From Epulopiscium sp. Nele67-Bin004 (GTDB lineage Bacteria; Bacillota_A; Clostridia; Lachnospirales; Cellulosilyticaceae), in NCBI GenBank assembly GCA_002007315.1, contig LNZQ01000042.1, forward strand, positions 1 to 31,617: 31,617 nucleotides of DNA. The letters run 5' to 3'. The notes below the pieces were generated by a model. That model made no database searches, was not told where the DNA came from, and saw only the letters and a list, made by a program, of their open reading frames with translations. This document shows, piece by piece, positions 1 through 7,927 of the stretch. A program made the position numbers and the translations under genes. Positions within the stretch are counted from its first letter, which is position 1, and each line of letters opens with the position of its first letter.

Positions 1-191
1 CACTTATTGTACCTTGGATGTGTATTGCACCAATTTACACTACAAGATCCATATTAATCACCGGAGACCATGTCTTGCTTCTGCTAGGCTGTTTATTAAA
101 CTGAACTCTTAAACAGGAACGCCCTCTTGATATCCCAAAACACGGCCGCCCTCCTGATATCCCAAAAACGGCCGCCCTATATAAAAATAGA
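1..191. other. Contig-edge segment without a gene
   Basis: I see no open reading frame or RNA gene here. Positions 1-115 are unremarkable mixed-composition DNA. Positions 120-179 hold a GC-rich short tandem repeat, and the downstream end of the histidine kinase gene begins within about a dozen bases of it. No terminator for that kinase gene is visible. The composition differs from the AT-rich genes that follow, so this could be a repetitive element at which the assembly stopped, or a joined foreign piece like the one at the other end of the window. Confidence 0.5.
120..179. repeat. Short tandem repeat, 26-27 bp unit, about 2.3 copies
   Basis: The unit begins GCCCTC and contains TTGATATCCCAAAA or CTGATATCCCAAAA followed by ACGGCC. 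Copies start at 121 and 148, with a third partial copy at 174. The CGGCCG steps are self-complementary, so each unit junction could pair. The repeat is much richer in GC than the adjoining genes. Confidence 0.75.
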
Positions 192-1547
192 TTATATTTG
201 AATTTTTACGTATGCCCCACCATTGTCATTATTTCCAACTTCAAACGCCCCACTATGTTGCTTAACTATCTCTTTCACAATAATAAGCCCCAGCCCATTT
301 CCATCAATAGCCTCAATTGTTTTGTTTTCTCTCAAATTGTGCAACGCAAGTTCATTAAATCCCTGCCCATTATCACTTACAACTATTTCAACAATTTCTT
401 TATTTTTGCAAATACTTATTTCCACAAAATCTGTTGTATATTTAAGAGCGTTAGACAAAATATTTATAAACACTCTGAGTATTTTAGTTTTATCAACTTT
501 AATATATATAGGCGTGCATGGTTCATAGTACAAATCTATATCGTTTAGTATTGCTATCGACTCTATTTTACGCACCGCACTAGTAAGCACTTCAACAAGT
601 TCCGTTTTTTCAAAGTTATATTGTTCTGACTTACTATTCATTTTACTCAAAAAAATCAAGTCTTCAAGTATGTCTTTTATACGTGTGCTTTCTTCTTGAA
701 TAACACTTAGCGGTTGGCTAATATCTTTATAATAGCCGTTTTCTATCCCCTCTGCATACCCACTAATAGCTGTTAGTGGTGTTTTTAGTTCATGCGATAG
801 CGTTCTAAATAGTGACACTTGCGAACGTTCATAGTTTATTAAACTATCTACCATTTCTTTTATACTGTTAGACAATTCTTCAATTTCATCATTGCTATTT
901 ATTTCTATCGAACTAGAAAAATCTCTATTTGCATATTGCTTAGCAACGTTGGACAGCTTTTCAATCGGAATAGTTATTTTTCTTGACTGCCATCTAATCA
1001 ACATAAACGAAGTTGATAACAACACCCCTAAAAGCAACACAAATACAACTATATTTTCCATCGTTATAATCGAAACTTCGTTGTACGGTCTAAGCGACAC
1101 AATCATAAAACCATTGTCTAACTGGTCATTTTCTATAAATCTGCTTGCAACAGCATAATATTTTTCCCCGTTTATTCGCAATATTTCGGCTTTTCCTAAC
1201 CTCAAATCATATAATTGTTCTATAAACCTATCATCTTGAACGAAATCTTCATAGTAAAAGTTGCTATAAAGTATTTCTATAGTGCTATCTATCGGTCGAT
1301 AAATAATATTTGATGTCATGCCTATTCTGTTTTGCACATTATTTTGTGGATTATTTGGCACATTATCATGATTTGGTCTTTCAATGGGATGCGAATGTAT
1401 TAAATTTTCGTTACGTAGTTGCATCTCCAAATTTTCAATCGCTTGATTATTTGTATAATATATAGTAAATACAAAAAAACAAACTAATGCACAACTTATA
1501 ATTATCAAATTTGATATCATTAGCCGTTTATAAATTTTATTTTTCAT
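192..1547 (-). CDS. Sensor histidine kinase (HAMP-HisKA-HATPase)
   Basis: Membrane sensor kinase that would phosphorylate the response regulator encoded just upstream. From the chosen ATG (451 residues): TM helix about 9-31, an extracytoplasmic loop of ~130 residues with an Asn/Pro-rich stretch near 58-72, TM helix about 164-184, HAMP about 185-240, then HisKA with SHELKTPLTAISGYAEG (phospho-acceptor His252). The ATPase domain follows, with the N box SNALKY, G1 box DNGQGF and G2 box GNGLGL. The frame stays open to a TTG at 1559, but the ATG at 1547 is the better start; it overlaps the regulator's 3' end by 11 bp, which implies translational coupling. The ligand cannot be read from the sequence, because the sensor loop matches no domain I recognise. 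Kinase assignment is firm. Confidence 0.93.
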   Translation of the reverse strand: MKNKIYKRLMISNLIIISCALVCFFVFTIYYTNNQAIENLEMQLRNENLIHSHPIERPNHDNVPNNPQNNVQNRIGMTSNIIYRPIDSTIEILYSNFYYEDFVQDDRFIEQLYDLRLGKAEILRINGEKYYAVASRFIENDQLDNGFMIVSLRPYNEVSIITMENIVVFVLLLGVLLSTSFMLIRWQSRKITIPIEKLSNVAKQYANRDFSSSIEINSNDEIEELSNSIKEMVDSLINYERSQVSLFRTLSHELKTPLTAISGYAEGIENGYYKDISQPLSVIQEESTRIKDILEDLIFLSKMNSKSEQYNFEKTELVEVLTSAVRKIESIAILNDIDLYYEPCTPIYIKVDKTKILRVFINILSNALKYTTDFVEISICKNKEIVEIVVSDNGQGFNELALHNLRENKTIEAIDGNGLGLIIVKEIVKQHSGAFEVGNNDNGGAYVKIQI

Positions 1548-2226
1548 CTTCGCCACCAATTTTATAGCCTATGCCCCAAACAGTTTGTATTTGACACTCT
1601 GCGTTATGCTCCAACATTTTTTTTCTAAGGCGTTTAATCACGTGATCAACTTGCCTAGCATCACCATCATAGTCATACTCCCATACACTATTAATAATTT
1701 GTTCCCTAGAAAACGCCCTATTTTTATGCGTTATAAAAAGCTTTAGTAAATCAAACTCTTTAGGTGTAACTGTCAACACTTTTTCGCCAATTTTTACAAC
1801 ATGTGCGTCAAAATCCATAGATAAATCTTTATGACGAGCGACCTCTTTATTGTCTTTTTCAGCAGTAAACTTTGCACGCATCAGCAAATTTTTTACTTTG
1901 ATACAAAGCTCTCTAAAACTTATAGGCTTACCAATGTAGTCATCTGCCCCAAGCTCAAGCCCCAATACTCTATCAATTTCATCATTGTTAGCCGAAATCA
2001 TAATAATTGGCACCATACTTATCGTGCGTATTTGTTTACACAACTCATACCCACCCATAACAGGCATCATAATGTCTGTTATAATTAGGTCACATGGCGT
2101 AATTTTGAACTCGTCTAACAACTCCTGTCCATTTGAAAACCCCTTAACAGTATAACCATTGTTTTGTAGGTGTGTAACTAACAAGTTCCCGATGTTTTTA
2201 TCATCTTCTGCAGTGTAAATTAACAT
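1537..2226 (-). CDS. OmpR/PhoB-family response regulator
   Basis: DNA-binding response regulator, 229 residues, partner of the overlapping kinase. The receiver domain (1-~120) has the acidic pair Glu7/Asp8-Asp9, phospho-acceptor Asp51 in CDLIITDIMMPVMGG, the switch Ser in MISAN and the conserved Lys in DDYIGKP. The C-terminal winged helix (about 130-226) has the family hallmarks LTPKEFDLL-like (here VTPKEFDLL), the recognition helix around DARQVDHVIKRLRKKM, and the terminal wing TVWGIGYKI. A GGGG ribosome binding site sits about ten bases upstream of the ATG. It lies first in a two-gene operon. The target genes are unknown; divergent rluF and its own promoter share a palindrome (2284-2298) that it might bind. 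Confidence 0.95.
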   Translation of the reverse strand: MLIYTAEDDKNIGNLLVTHLQNNGYTVKGFSNGQELLDEFKITPCDLIITDIMMPVMGGYELCKQIRTISMVPIIMISANNDEIDRVLGLELGADDYIGKPISFRELCIKVKNLLMRAKFTAEKDNKEVARHKDLSMDFDAHVVKIGEKVLTVTPKEFDLLKLFITHKNRAFSREQIINSVWEYDYDGDARQVDHVIKRLRKKMLEHNAECQIQTVWGIGYKIGGEDEK

Positions 2227-2256
2227 ATTATTTTCCCCTTTTCTACATTTTAAATG

Positions 2257-2265
2257 ATTATAACA
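2257..2265 (-). promoter_or_regulatory. Extended -10 promoter of the two-component operon
   Basis: Read on the minus strand the sequence is TG-T-TATAAT, a perfect -10 hexamer with the TGn extension. No good -35 is present at 17 bp, as expected for extended -10 promoters. Predicted start near 2250, giving a short leader before the regulator's ribosome binding site. Confidence 0.6.
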
Positions 2266-2283
2266 TAAAGAAATTTTGATTAC

Positions 2284-2298
2284 TACATTTACAATGTA
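2284..2298. promoter_or_regulatory. Palindrome TACATT-N3-AATGTA between divergent promoters
   Basis: A perfect 6-bp inverted repeat with a 3-bp spacer. It lies near -41 of the leftward two-component promoter and near -36 of the rightward rluF promoter, a position suited to a shared operator. Binding protein unknown; autoregulation by the neighbouring response regulator is one possibility. Confidence 0.35.
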
Positions 2299-2314
2299 AC
2301 TATTTTGGTGATAA

Positions 2315-2320
2315 TATAAT
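2315..2320 (+). promoter_or_regulatory. -10 box of the rluF-helicase-MATE operon
   Basis: A perfect TATAAT, 29 bases upstream of the chosen ATG. The matching -35 region is poor, so the promoter may be weak or activator-dependent; the adjacent palindrome covers the -35 zone. Confidence 0.45.
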
Positions 2321-2349
2321 ATAGTTAACTAAAAAAAGTGAGGTATTAT

Positions 2350-3063
2350 ATGAGATTAAATCAATATATAAGTTCTAGCGGTCTTTGCTCAAGACGTGAG
2401 GCCGACAAACTTATACAAAACAAAAAAGTTTTTATAAACAACAAACCTGCCGAAATTGGACAAACTGTTGGAAAAGGTGATACTGTAAAAATTGACGGCA
2501 AAATAATTAAGCCTAAAAATCAAAAAGTTTATATCGCCCTTAACAAACCGTCTGGCATAACTTGCACAACTGAAACTAAAGTTAAAGGGAATATTATCGA
2601 ATTTATCGGACATAATGAACGTATTTTTCCAGTTGGTAGACTTGACAAAGACTCTGAGGGATTAATTTTACTAACAAATGACGGAAACATCGTAAACAAG
2701 CTGTTGCGACAAGAAAATAAACATGATAAAGAATATGTGGTTACAGTTGACCAGCCAATTACCCCTGAATTTATCGAGTCTATGCAAAAAGGTGTAACAA
2801 TTTTTAATCCTGTTACAAAGCGTCACACAAAAACTAAACGATGCGAAGTTGAACGTCTTAATAAAGATACATTTAAAATTATATTGCAACAAGGTTTGAA
2901 CAGACAAATTCGTCGTATGTGCCAAGCACTTGGCTATGAAGTTACTAAACTAAAACGTGTTAGAATAACAAACTTAACTCTTAGAGATATCCCTCTTGGC
3001 AAGTGGAGAGAACTAACAAGCAATGAGGTTGATACACTGTTAAAGAGTATAGAGGAGAAATAA
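2350..3063 (+). CDS. rluF: 23S rRNA pseudouridine synthase, RluF type
   Basis: Isomerises a uridine of the large-subunit rRNA to pseudouridine (U2604 in the E. coli RluF case). The 237-residue protein has an N-terminal S4 RNA-binding domain (about 1-50; RLNQYISSSGLCSRREAD) and an RsuA/RluB/E/F catalytic domain. It carries GRLDKDSEGL with catalytic Asp99, and the downstream motif QGLNRQIRRMC. The overall pattern follows E. coli RluF closely, though it lacks that protein's long basic C-terminal tail. A GTG start at 2338 is open in frame, but the ATG at 2350 has AGTGAGG six bases upstream and begins exactly at the S4 domain. First gene of an operon, separated from the helicase gene by one base. 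Confidence 0.88.
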   Translation: MRLNQYISSSGLCSRREADKLIQNKKVFINNKPAEIGQTVGKGDTVKIDGKIIKPKNQKVYIALNKPSGITCTTETKVKGNIIEFIGHNERIFPVGRLDKDSEGLILLTNDGNIVNKLLRQENKHDKEYVVTVDQPITPEFIESMQKGVTIFNPVTKRHTKTKRCEVERLNKDTFKIILQQGLNRQIRRMCQALGYEVTKLKRVRITNLTLRDIPLGKWRELTSNEVDTLLKSIEEK

Positions 3064-3064
3064 G

Positions 3065-4150
3065 ATGAACGAACAATTACAAAACGGACTTAAACTACAG
3101 GGAATTACTGAACTTACACCAATTCAAAAGGAGGGAATTCCCCCTATTCTTGAAGGCAAAGATGTAGTTTTAGAGTCATGCACTGGCAGTGGCAAAACAC
3201 TTGCTTTTTTGCTACCTATTATGGAACAAATAAACTTTTCTATTAAACAATGTCAATCACTTATAATTGCACCAACACATGAACTTGTTATTCAAATAAA
3301 CGAACAAGTAAAGCTGTTGGCTAAAAATAGCGAGTTGCCTATAACTTCGGCAAGCTGTATTGGCGGTGCAAATATAAACAAGCAAATAGAAACCCTAAAA
3401 AAAGTTAAGCCACACATAATCGTAGCCTCAACAGGACGTGCACTAGAACTTATTAAAGCAAAAAAACTTCCTGCTCACACAATCAAATATTTTGTTATAG
3501 ACGAGGCAGACTATTTGCTTAAAAATGATAGTCGTGATGAGGTGTTGCAAATAATAAAGTCATTGCAAAAACAAACCCAATTTATTTTATGCACAGCTAC
3601 TAGCACGCCTGCCCTAAAACAAGACGCAAATGAAATACTAAAATCTCCGATATTTTTAAATACAAGTGAACAATTACCCGTTAATCCAAATATAACACAT
3701 TTTGCTTATATCACCGAAAAACGTAAAAAGTTTGACACTTTAAAAAGCTTGCTAAACAAAGAAAACCCTACTCGTGCAATTGTCTTTATAAACAACACGC
3801 ATGAACTTAACGTTATTACCGAAAAACTTAAACATGACAATTTTAGTGTTGCCTCACTAGCCAGCAATCAAAACAAACAAGAACGTAGCACATCGCTTGC
3901 TCAATTTAGATCTGGTAAAGTCAAAATTTTAGTTTCTTCTGACGTTTCAGCAAGAGGGCTTGATATAACAGAAATTACGCATATTTTCAATTTGGATTTG
4001 CCACCACACTCTCCTCACTATTTGCACAGAGCTGGTAGAACTGCACGTGGCACAAATACTGGCAAAGCAATTTCTATTATAACGTCTGGTGAACAAAAAA
4101 TATTAAAAGAGTATGAGAAAAATTTAGGTATTAATTTCACAATCGAATAG
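3065..4150 (+). CDS. DEAD-box ATP-dependent RNA helicase, minimal core
   Basis: Cytoplasmic RNA helicase of 361 residues. All core motifs are visible: a Q-motif-like LTPIQKEGIP near 18-27, motif I GSGKT (41-45), Ia APTHEL, motif II DEAD (146-149), motif III as CTATS rather than SAT, motif V SARGLD, and motif VI HRAGRTAR (321-328). The protein stops right after the second RecA-like domain, so it has no C-terminal RNA-binding extension such as DbpA or CshA carry. Substrate specificity may come from partners. Placement one base after rluF suggests a shared role in ribosome maturation or cold-type RNA remodelling, by inference. Ribosome binding site AGAGGAG lies within the end of rluF. Confidence 0.92.
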   Translation: MNEQLQNGLKLQGITELTPIQKEGIPPILEGKDVVLESCTGSGKTLAFLLPIMEQINFSIKQCQSLIIAPTHELVIQINEQVKLLAKNSELPITSASCIGGANINKQIETLKKVKPHIIVASTGRALELIKAKKLPAHTIKYFVIDEADYLLKNDSRDEVLQIIKSLQKQTQFILCTATSTPALKQDANEILKSPIFLNTSEQLPVNPNITHFAYITEKRKKFDTLKSLLNKENPTRAIVFINNTHELNVITEKLKHDNFSVASLASNQNKQERSTSLAQFRSGKVKILVSSDVSARGLDITEITHIFNLDLPPHSPHYLHRAGRTARGTNTGKAISIITSGEQKILKEYEKNLGINFTIE

Positions 4151-4168
4151 CAATATAAGGGGGAAATA

Positions 4169-5554
4169 ATGTTTAAACAAATTTCACAACCAGTCGACCT
4201 AACTACAGGTCGCCCATTACACAAAATTATATTATTTATGATACCGATGTTAATAGGGAATATCGCCCAGCAGTTATACAACACTGTTGATAGTATAATT
4301 GTTGGGCAGTTTAGCGGTGATAACGCCCTTGCCGCTGTTGGTAGTGCTGGTCCGATATTAAATTTATTGTTAGTATTTTTTGTTGGTATCTCTATTGGGG
4401 CCAGCATTATGGTATCCCAATATTTTGGAGCTAAAGACCGTGAAAATTTATCAGCAGCTATAGAATGCTGTATACTTCTAACAGGGGTAAGCACTATTTT
4501 TTTGATGATTACAACCCCTTTTATTGTGCGTCCATTATTAGTTATGATTGATACGCCCGAAACTATTATTGATGAATGTTATCGTTATTTGGTGATATTG
4601 TTTGTTGGGATAGGGGGACTTGCATATTATAACATTTTGGCGGGGGTTCTTAGAGGTCTTGGGGACTCTATTTCGCCATTACGCTATTTGTTAGTGGCAA
4701 CTGTTATTAATATCATTTTAGATCTTGTGTTTGTTGCATATTTTGACATGGGAGCAGCTGGTGTTGCACTTGCTACAGCAATTGCACAATATGTTTCTGC
4801 ATTTTTTTGTATACGCAAATTGTTTAGCATGAAAGATGTATTGAGTCTTAATCTAAAAAAACCACAAATGCAGTTTGACCATATAAAAACTATTTTTAGG
4901 CTTGGATTGCCCTCAGGATTTACACAAATGGTATTGTCATTTGCCCTGATAGTTGTACAATCACTAACAAATAGTTATGGTGAAATGTTTATTGCAGCAA
5001 ACGTAATAATTATGCGTGTTGATGGATTTGCTATGATGCCAAACTTCTCATTTGGTAGCGCTATGAGCACATATGCAGGACAAAACATAGGTGCAAACAA
5101 ACCCGAACGTGTTGTTCAAGGTGCTAAAGAGGGTACTATATTTGCAGTTTGTGTAGCAACAACTATTACAACGCTAATATTGTTGTTTGGACGAAACTTA
5201 ATGTCAGTATTTACAAATACCGAAGAACTTGTTGACCTATCTATGAGTATGATGAAAATTATAGCTCCAGGATATATCGCAATGGCAATAACACAATGTT
5301 TGTCAGGTATTATTCGAGGTGCTGGCGACACTATAACTCCTATGTGGATTTCAATTTTTATATCAGTAATTATTCGTGTGCCTGTAAGTTATGGTATAGC
5401 ATATTTCACAAGAACACCTGAACTTCCAAATGGACAACCTGCAAGTGTATTTATTTCACTTTTAGCTTGTTGGATACTTGGTGCAGTTTTGACAACTATA
5501 TTTTATAGAAAAGGTGCTTGGAAAGAAAAAGCTTTGCAACCTAAAACAACATAA
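4169..5554 (+). CDS. MATE-family multidrug/cation antiporter
   Basis: Inner-membrane exporter of 461 residues with the expected twelve hydrophobic segments in two six-helix halves. The N-terminal half has the typical IPMLIGNIAQQLYNTVDSII and VGQFSGDNALAAVG motifs; the second half repeats the pattern (FRLGLPSGFTQM, YAGQNIGANKPERV, IIRGAGDT). Members use sodium or proton gradients to expel organic cations or metabolites. A strong AAGGGGG site precedes the ATG. It lies 18 bp after the helicase gene and probably shares its transcript. The bidirectional terminator at 5561-5588 ends the operon. Substrate cannot be inferred. Confidence 0.93.
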   Translation: MFKQISQPVDLTTGRPLHKIILFMIPMLIGNIAQQLYNTVDSIIVGQFSGDNALAAVGSAGPILNLLLVFFVGISIGASIMVSQYFGAKDRENLSAAIECCILLTGVSTIFLMITTPFIVRPLLVMIDTPETIIDECYRYLVILFVGIGGLAYYNILAGVLRGLGDSISPLRYLLVATVINIILDLVFVAYFDMGAAGVALATAIAQYVSAFFCIRKLFSMKDVLSLNLKKPQMQFDHIKTIFRLGLPSGFTQMVLSFALIVVQSLTNSYGEMFIAANVIIMRVDGFAMMPNFSFGSAMSTYAGQNIGANKPERVVQGAKEGTIFAVCVATTITTLILLFGRNLMSVFTNTEELVDLSMSMMKIIAPGYIAMAITQCLSGIIRGAGDTITPMWISIFISVIIRVPVSYGIAYFTRTPELPNGQPASVFISLLACWILGAVLTTIFYRKGAWKEKALQPKTT

Positions 5555-5560
5555 AAAAAC

Positions 5561-5588
5561 AAAAGGGAGGCCTAAAAGCCCCCCTTTT
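5561..5588. terminator. Bidirectional terminator between convergent genes
   Basis: Arms AAAAGGGAGGC and GCCCCCCTTTT flank a 6-base loop, with one mismatch. The T run serves the rightward MATE operon, and the mirrored A run gives a T tract for the leftward EAL gene. The right arm reaches into the stop codon of that gene. Confidence 0.8.
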
Positions 5589-7908
5589 ATTCTACCATCT
5601 TCTCAAATTCAGCCCACACTATAGGTCTACTAAAATAATATCCTTGAATTAGTCCAAAAGGCTTTAACCTGTCAAACTGCTCTGCTGTTTCAACCCCTTC
5701 AATTACCATGTGCATTTCAAGAGCATCAGATATGTTTTTTATACCTTTAATTATAGCATAGTCTTTTTCTGTTAAGTTATCTACGAACATCTTGTCAATT
5801 TTAATAATATCTAAACTATATTCTTTCAAATAACTAAATGATGAGTATCCAGTCCCAAAGTCATCTAACGCAAACTGTATCCCCAGCTCACGAAGTTGTT
5901 TAATATTATCTTTTACTGTGTTTATCTCTTGCAACAATATTGACTCTGTAATTTCAAAACACACATATTTATATTCTATGTTATGTCTAGCCAATATTTT
6001 TTTTACTGTTTCCACAAAGTCTTTCTCCATAATTTGTATAGCTGATATATTAATAGATACTTGAACTTGTCTACCTGTATCAAGCATACTTCTTAAATCT
6101 TTTGCAACTCTCTCTATTATCCAGTTTCCTAAGTTTATAATTAGCCCTGTTTGTTCTGCTATACTAATAAATTTATCTGGTGGAACAAACCCTAAATCTT
6201 TGCTAAACCAGCGTATAAGAGCTTCTGCTTTTTGAACTTTTTTGTTTCCATCAACTATAGGTTGATAGTTTAGTACAAATTCTTCTGAGTCTATTGCAAT
6301 TTTCAAATAGTTTTTTATACGCTCGCTTTCCACATATTTAGAATAAATATCGTTGTTAAACATTACTAGCGAAGTTGTATTTAAAACTTTTGCTCTACGT
6401 ATCATAATATATATTTTATTTAGTAAATCTGCCTCTGAATTTGAATGCTGTGGTGCAACTATTGCAGCAGCATTAAACTCAACCAAAATTGGTTTTGTGT
6501 CCAAATAGACAAGAGGTTCTAAAAATAATGGTACTATTTTTTTATTATACCACTCCTCTATGTCCATATCGCCATGGTGTAACATTATCATAAACTCATC
6601 ACCAGAACACCTAACTACCATACCCTCTTTTTTTGTTGATAATATAGCCATATTTAGTCTTAGTGCAATGTCTATCAAAACCCTATCGCCCATAGCATTT
6701 CCAAGCGTATCATTAATGCTTTTAAAATTTTTGATGTCTAGCAAAACTACTACAAAAGGCTCATCTTGACCGACAAACGATCTATAAATAGTTCTTAACA
6801 TTTTTCTATTTACTAGCCCCGTTAGTTCATCATAATACATCAAATATTCTAATTTGCTTGGTAGCTTGTCTTCTACAAATTTGGTTTTTAAATTTATTTG
6901 GTCAATCCCTATATTTTTGCCTTCATAATCCTCATCTATTTCTTGAATTATATTGTCTATTCCTATAATTGCTGGCACTATAGCCATTAATATGCTTCCT
7001 ATTATACATACCACTAAAATTATAATACCCAGAAGATATGATAAAGTTGATTTTGATATATACGTATTAAGACTTATTACGTGTTGGCTTTTAGCTAATG
7101 AATCTAAATCGACTATCATAATACAAGTTATACCTGTATCTATAATATCATAATGAACCATACTTACATTTTTATTCGCATAAATACTTTCGTAGCTTGG
7201 ACGTGCCGTGCTTGTAAATATTCCTTCGGGCGTTAAATATGTTGTCCCATTTGAATAAGCAGTGTTCCCTTTATGCTCAATAAATATATCAACATCAGCC
7301 ATAGTATAATAATTTTTTAAACTATTAATTATATCTTCAACTAATACTTCTAATATAACAGCCCCTATAACCTCGTTTGTATTATCGTCTATCATAAATT
7401 TAACAACGCTAACAACTTGTTTTGTTGACTGCCATTGACGATGTACTCTAGTTGTAGTTGCAGTTTCTAAATACTCCATATCTTCGTCAAACCAAAGCAT
7501 ATCATACACATTATAATTTTCGGAAAATTCATTGTTAGCAAACAACAATTTATGTGGCACACTACTTATAGTAATTTGATTAACTAAATCCATACTAGTT
7601 GTGATAGTTAAAAAATTGTCTACACTATTTCTTAACTTGATCTCATTTTCGTCGTTAAGCCCTTGCTCATTAATTTTCTGTAGTGCATAAATCAAGTTTT
7701 CATCTTGTGATATTTCAGTTACTATACTTTCTAATAAATGTAAATCTCCTACTAGTTGTTGGGTTACATAATCTGCTTGCATATCGCTTATAGACATAAT
7801 ATTATTTTTATTAGTTTGGGCTACTGATGTTATAGTCATAGCTAGTAATATACCTAAAAATATAATCCCTATGGTTAGTAGTTTTGAGTCTATTAATTTT
7901 ACTTTCAT
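5587..7908 (-). CDS. Membrane sensor with GGDEF and EAL domains (c-di-GMP turnover)
   Basis: Cyclic-di-GMP signalling enzyme, 773 residues. TM helix about 8-30, an extracytoplasmic Cache-like sensor 31-285, TM helix about 287-317, GGDEF domain about 350-520 and EAL domain about 530-770. The GGDEF signature is SGDEF (435-439); such variants can be active or can serve as GTP-binding regulators. The EAL domain looks catalytically complete: EAL at 562-564, the Asn in SINISA, FEITES, DDFGTG (682-687), the Lys in IKIDK, EGVE (737-740) and QGYYFSRP. Phosphodiesterase activity is therefore likely. Ribosome binding site AAAAGGAG is 7 bases from the ATG. Only 19 bp separate it from the upstream chemoreceptor-like gene, so the two are co-transcribed. 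Confidence 0.92.
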   Translation of the reverse strand: MKVKLIDSKLLTIGIIFLGILLAMTITSVAQTNKNNIMSISDMQADYVTQQLVGDLHLLESIVTEISQDENLIYALQKINEQGLNDENEIKLRNSVDNFLTITTSMDLVNQITISSVPHKLLFANNEFSENYNVYDMLWFDEDMEYLETATTTRVHRQWQSTKQVVSVVKFMIDDNTNEVIGAVILEVLVEDIINSLKNYYTMADVDIFIEHKGNTAYSNGTTYLTPEGIFTSTARPSYESIYANKNVSMVHYDIIDTGITCIMIVDLDSLAKSQHVISLNTYISKSTLSYLLGIIILVVCIIGSILMAIVPAIIGIDNIIQEIDEDYEGKNIGIDQINLKTKFVEDKLPSKLEYLMYYDELTGLVNRKMLRTIYRSFVGQDEPFVVVLLDIKNFKSINDTLGNAMGDRVLIDIALRLNMAILSTKKEGMVVRCSGDEFMIMLHHGDMDIEEWYNKKIVPLFLEPLVYLDTKPILVEFNAAAIVAPQHSNSEADLLNKIYIMIRRAKVLNTTSLVMFNNDIYSKYVESERIKNYLKIAIDSEEFVLNYQPIVDGNKKVQKAEALIRWFSKDLGFVPPDKFISIAEQTGLIINLGNWIIERVAKDLRSMLDTGRQVQVSINISAIQIMEKDFVETVKKILARHNIEYKYVCFEITESILLQEINTVKDNIKQLRELGIQFALDDFGTGYSSFSYLKEYSLDIIKIDKMFVDNLTEKDYAIIKGIKNISDALEMHMVIEGVETAEQFDRLKPFGLIQGYYFSRPIVWAEFEKMVE

Positions 7909-7927
7909 AAAACATACTCCTTTTAGG

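Noticed and set aside
120..179. CRISPR array
   Set aside because: Units are contiguous with no unique spacers, only about 2.3 copies, and no cas genes are nearby.
198..2088. Several plus-strand frames opposite the two-component genes
   Set aside because: They are antisense shadows with Cys/Phe/Ile-rich products, no ribosome binding site, and overlap with unmistakable genes.
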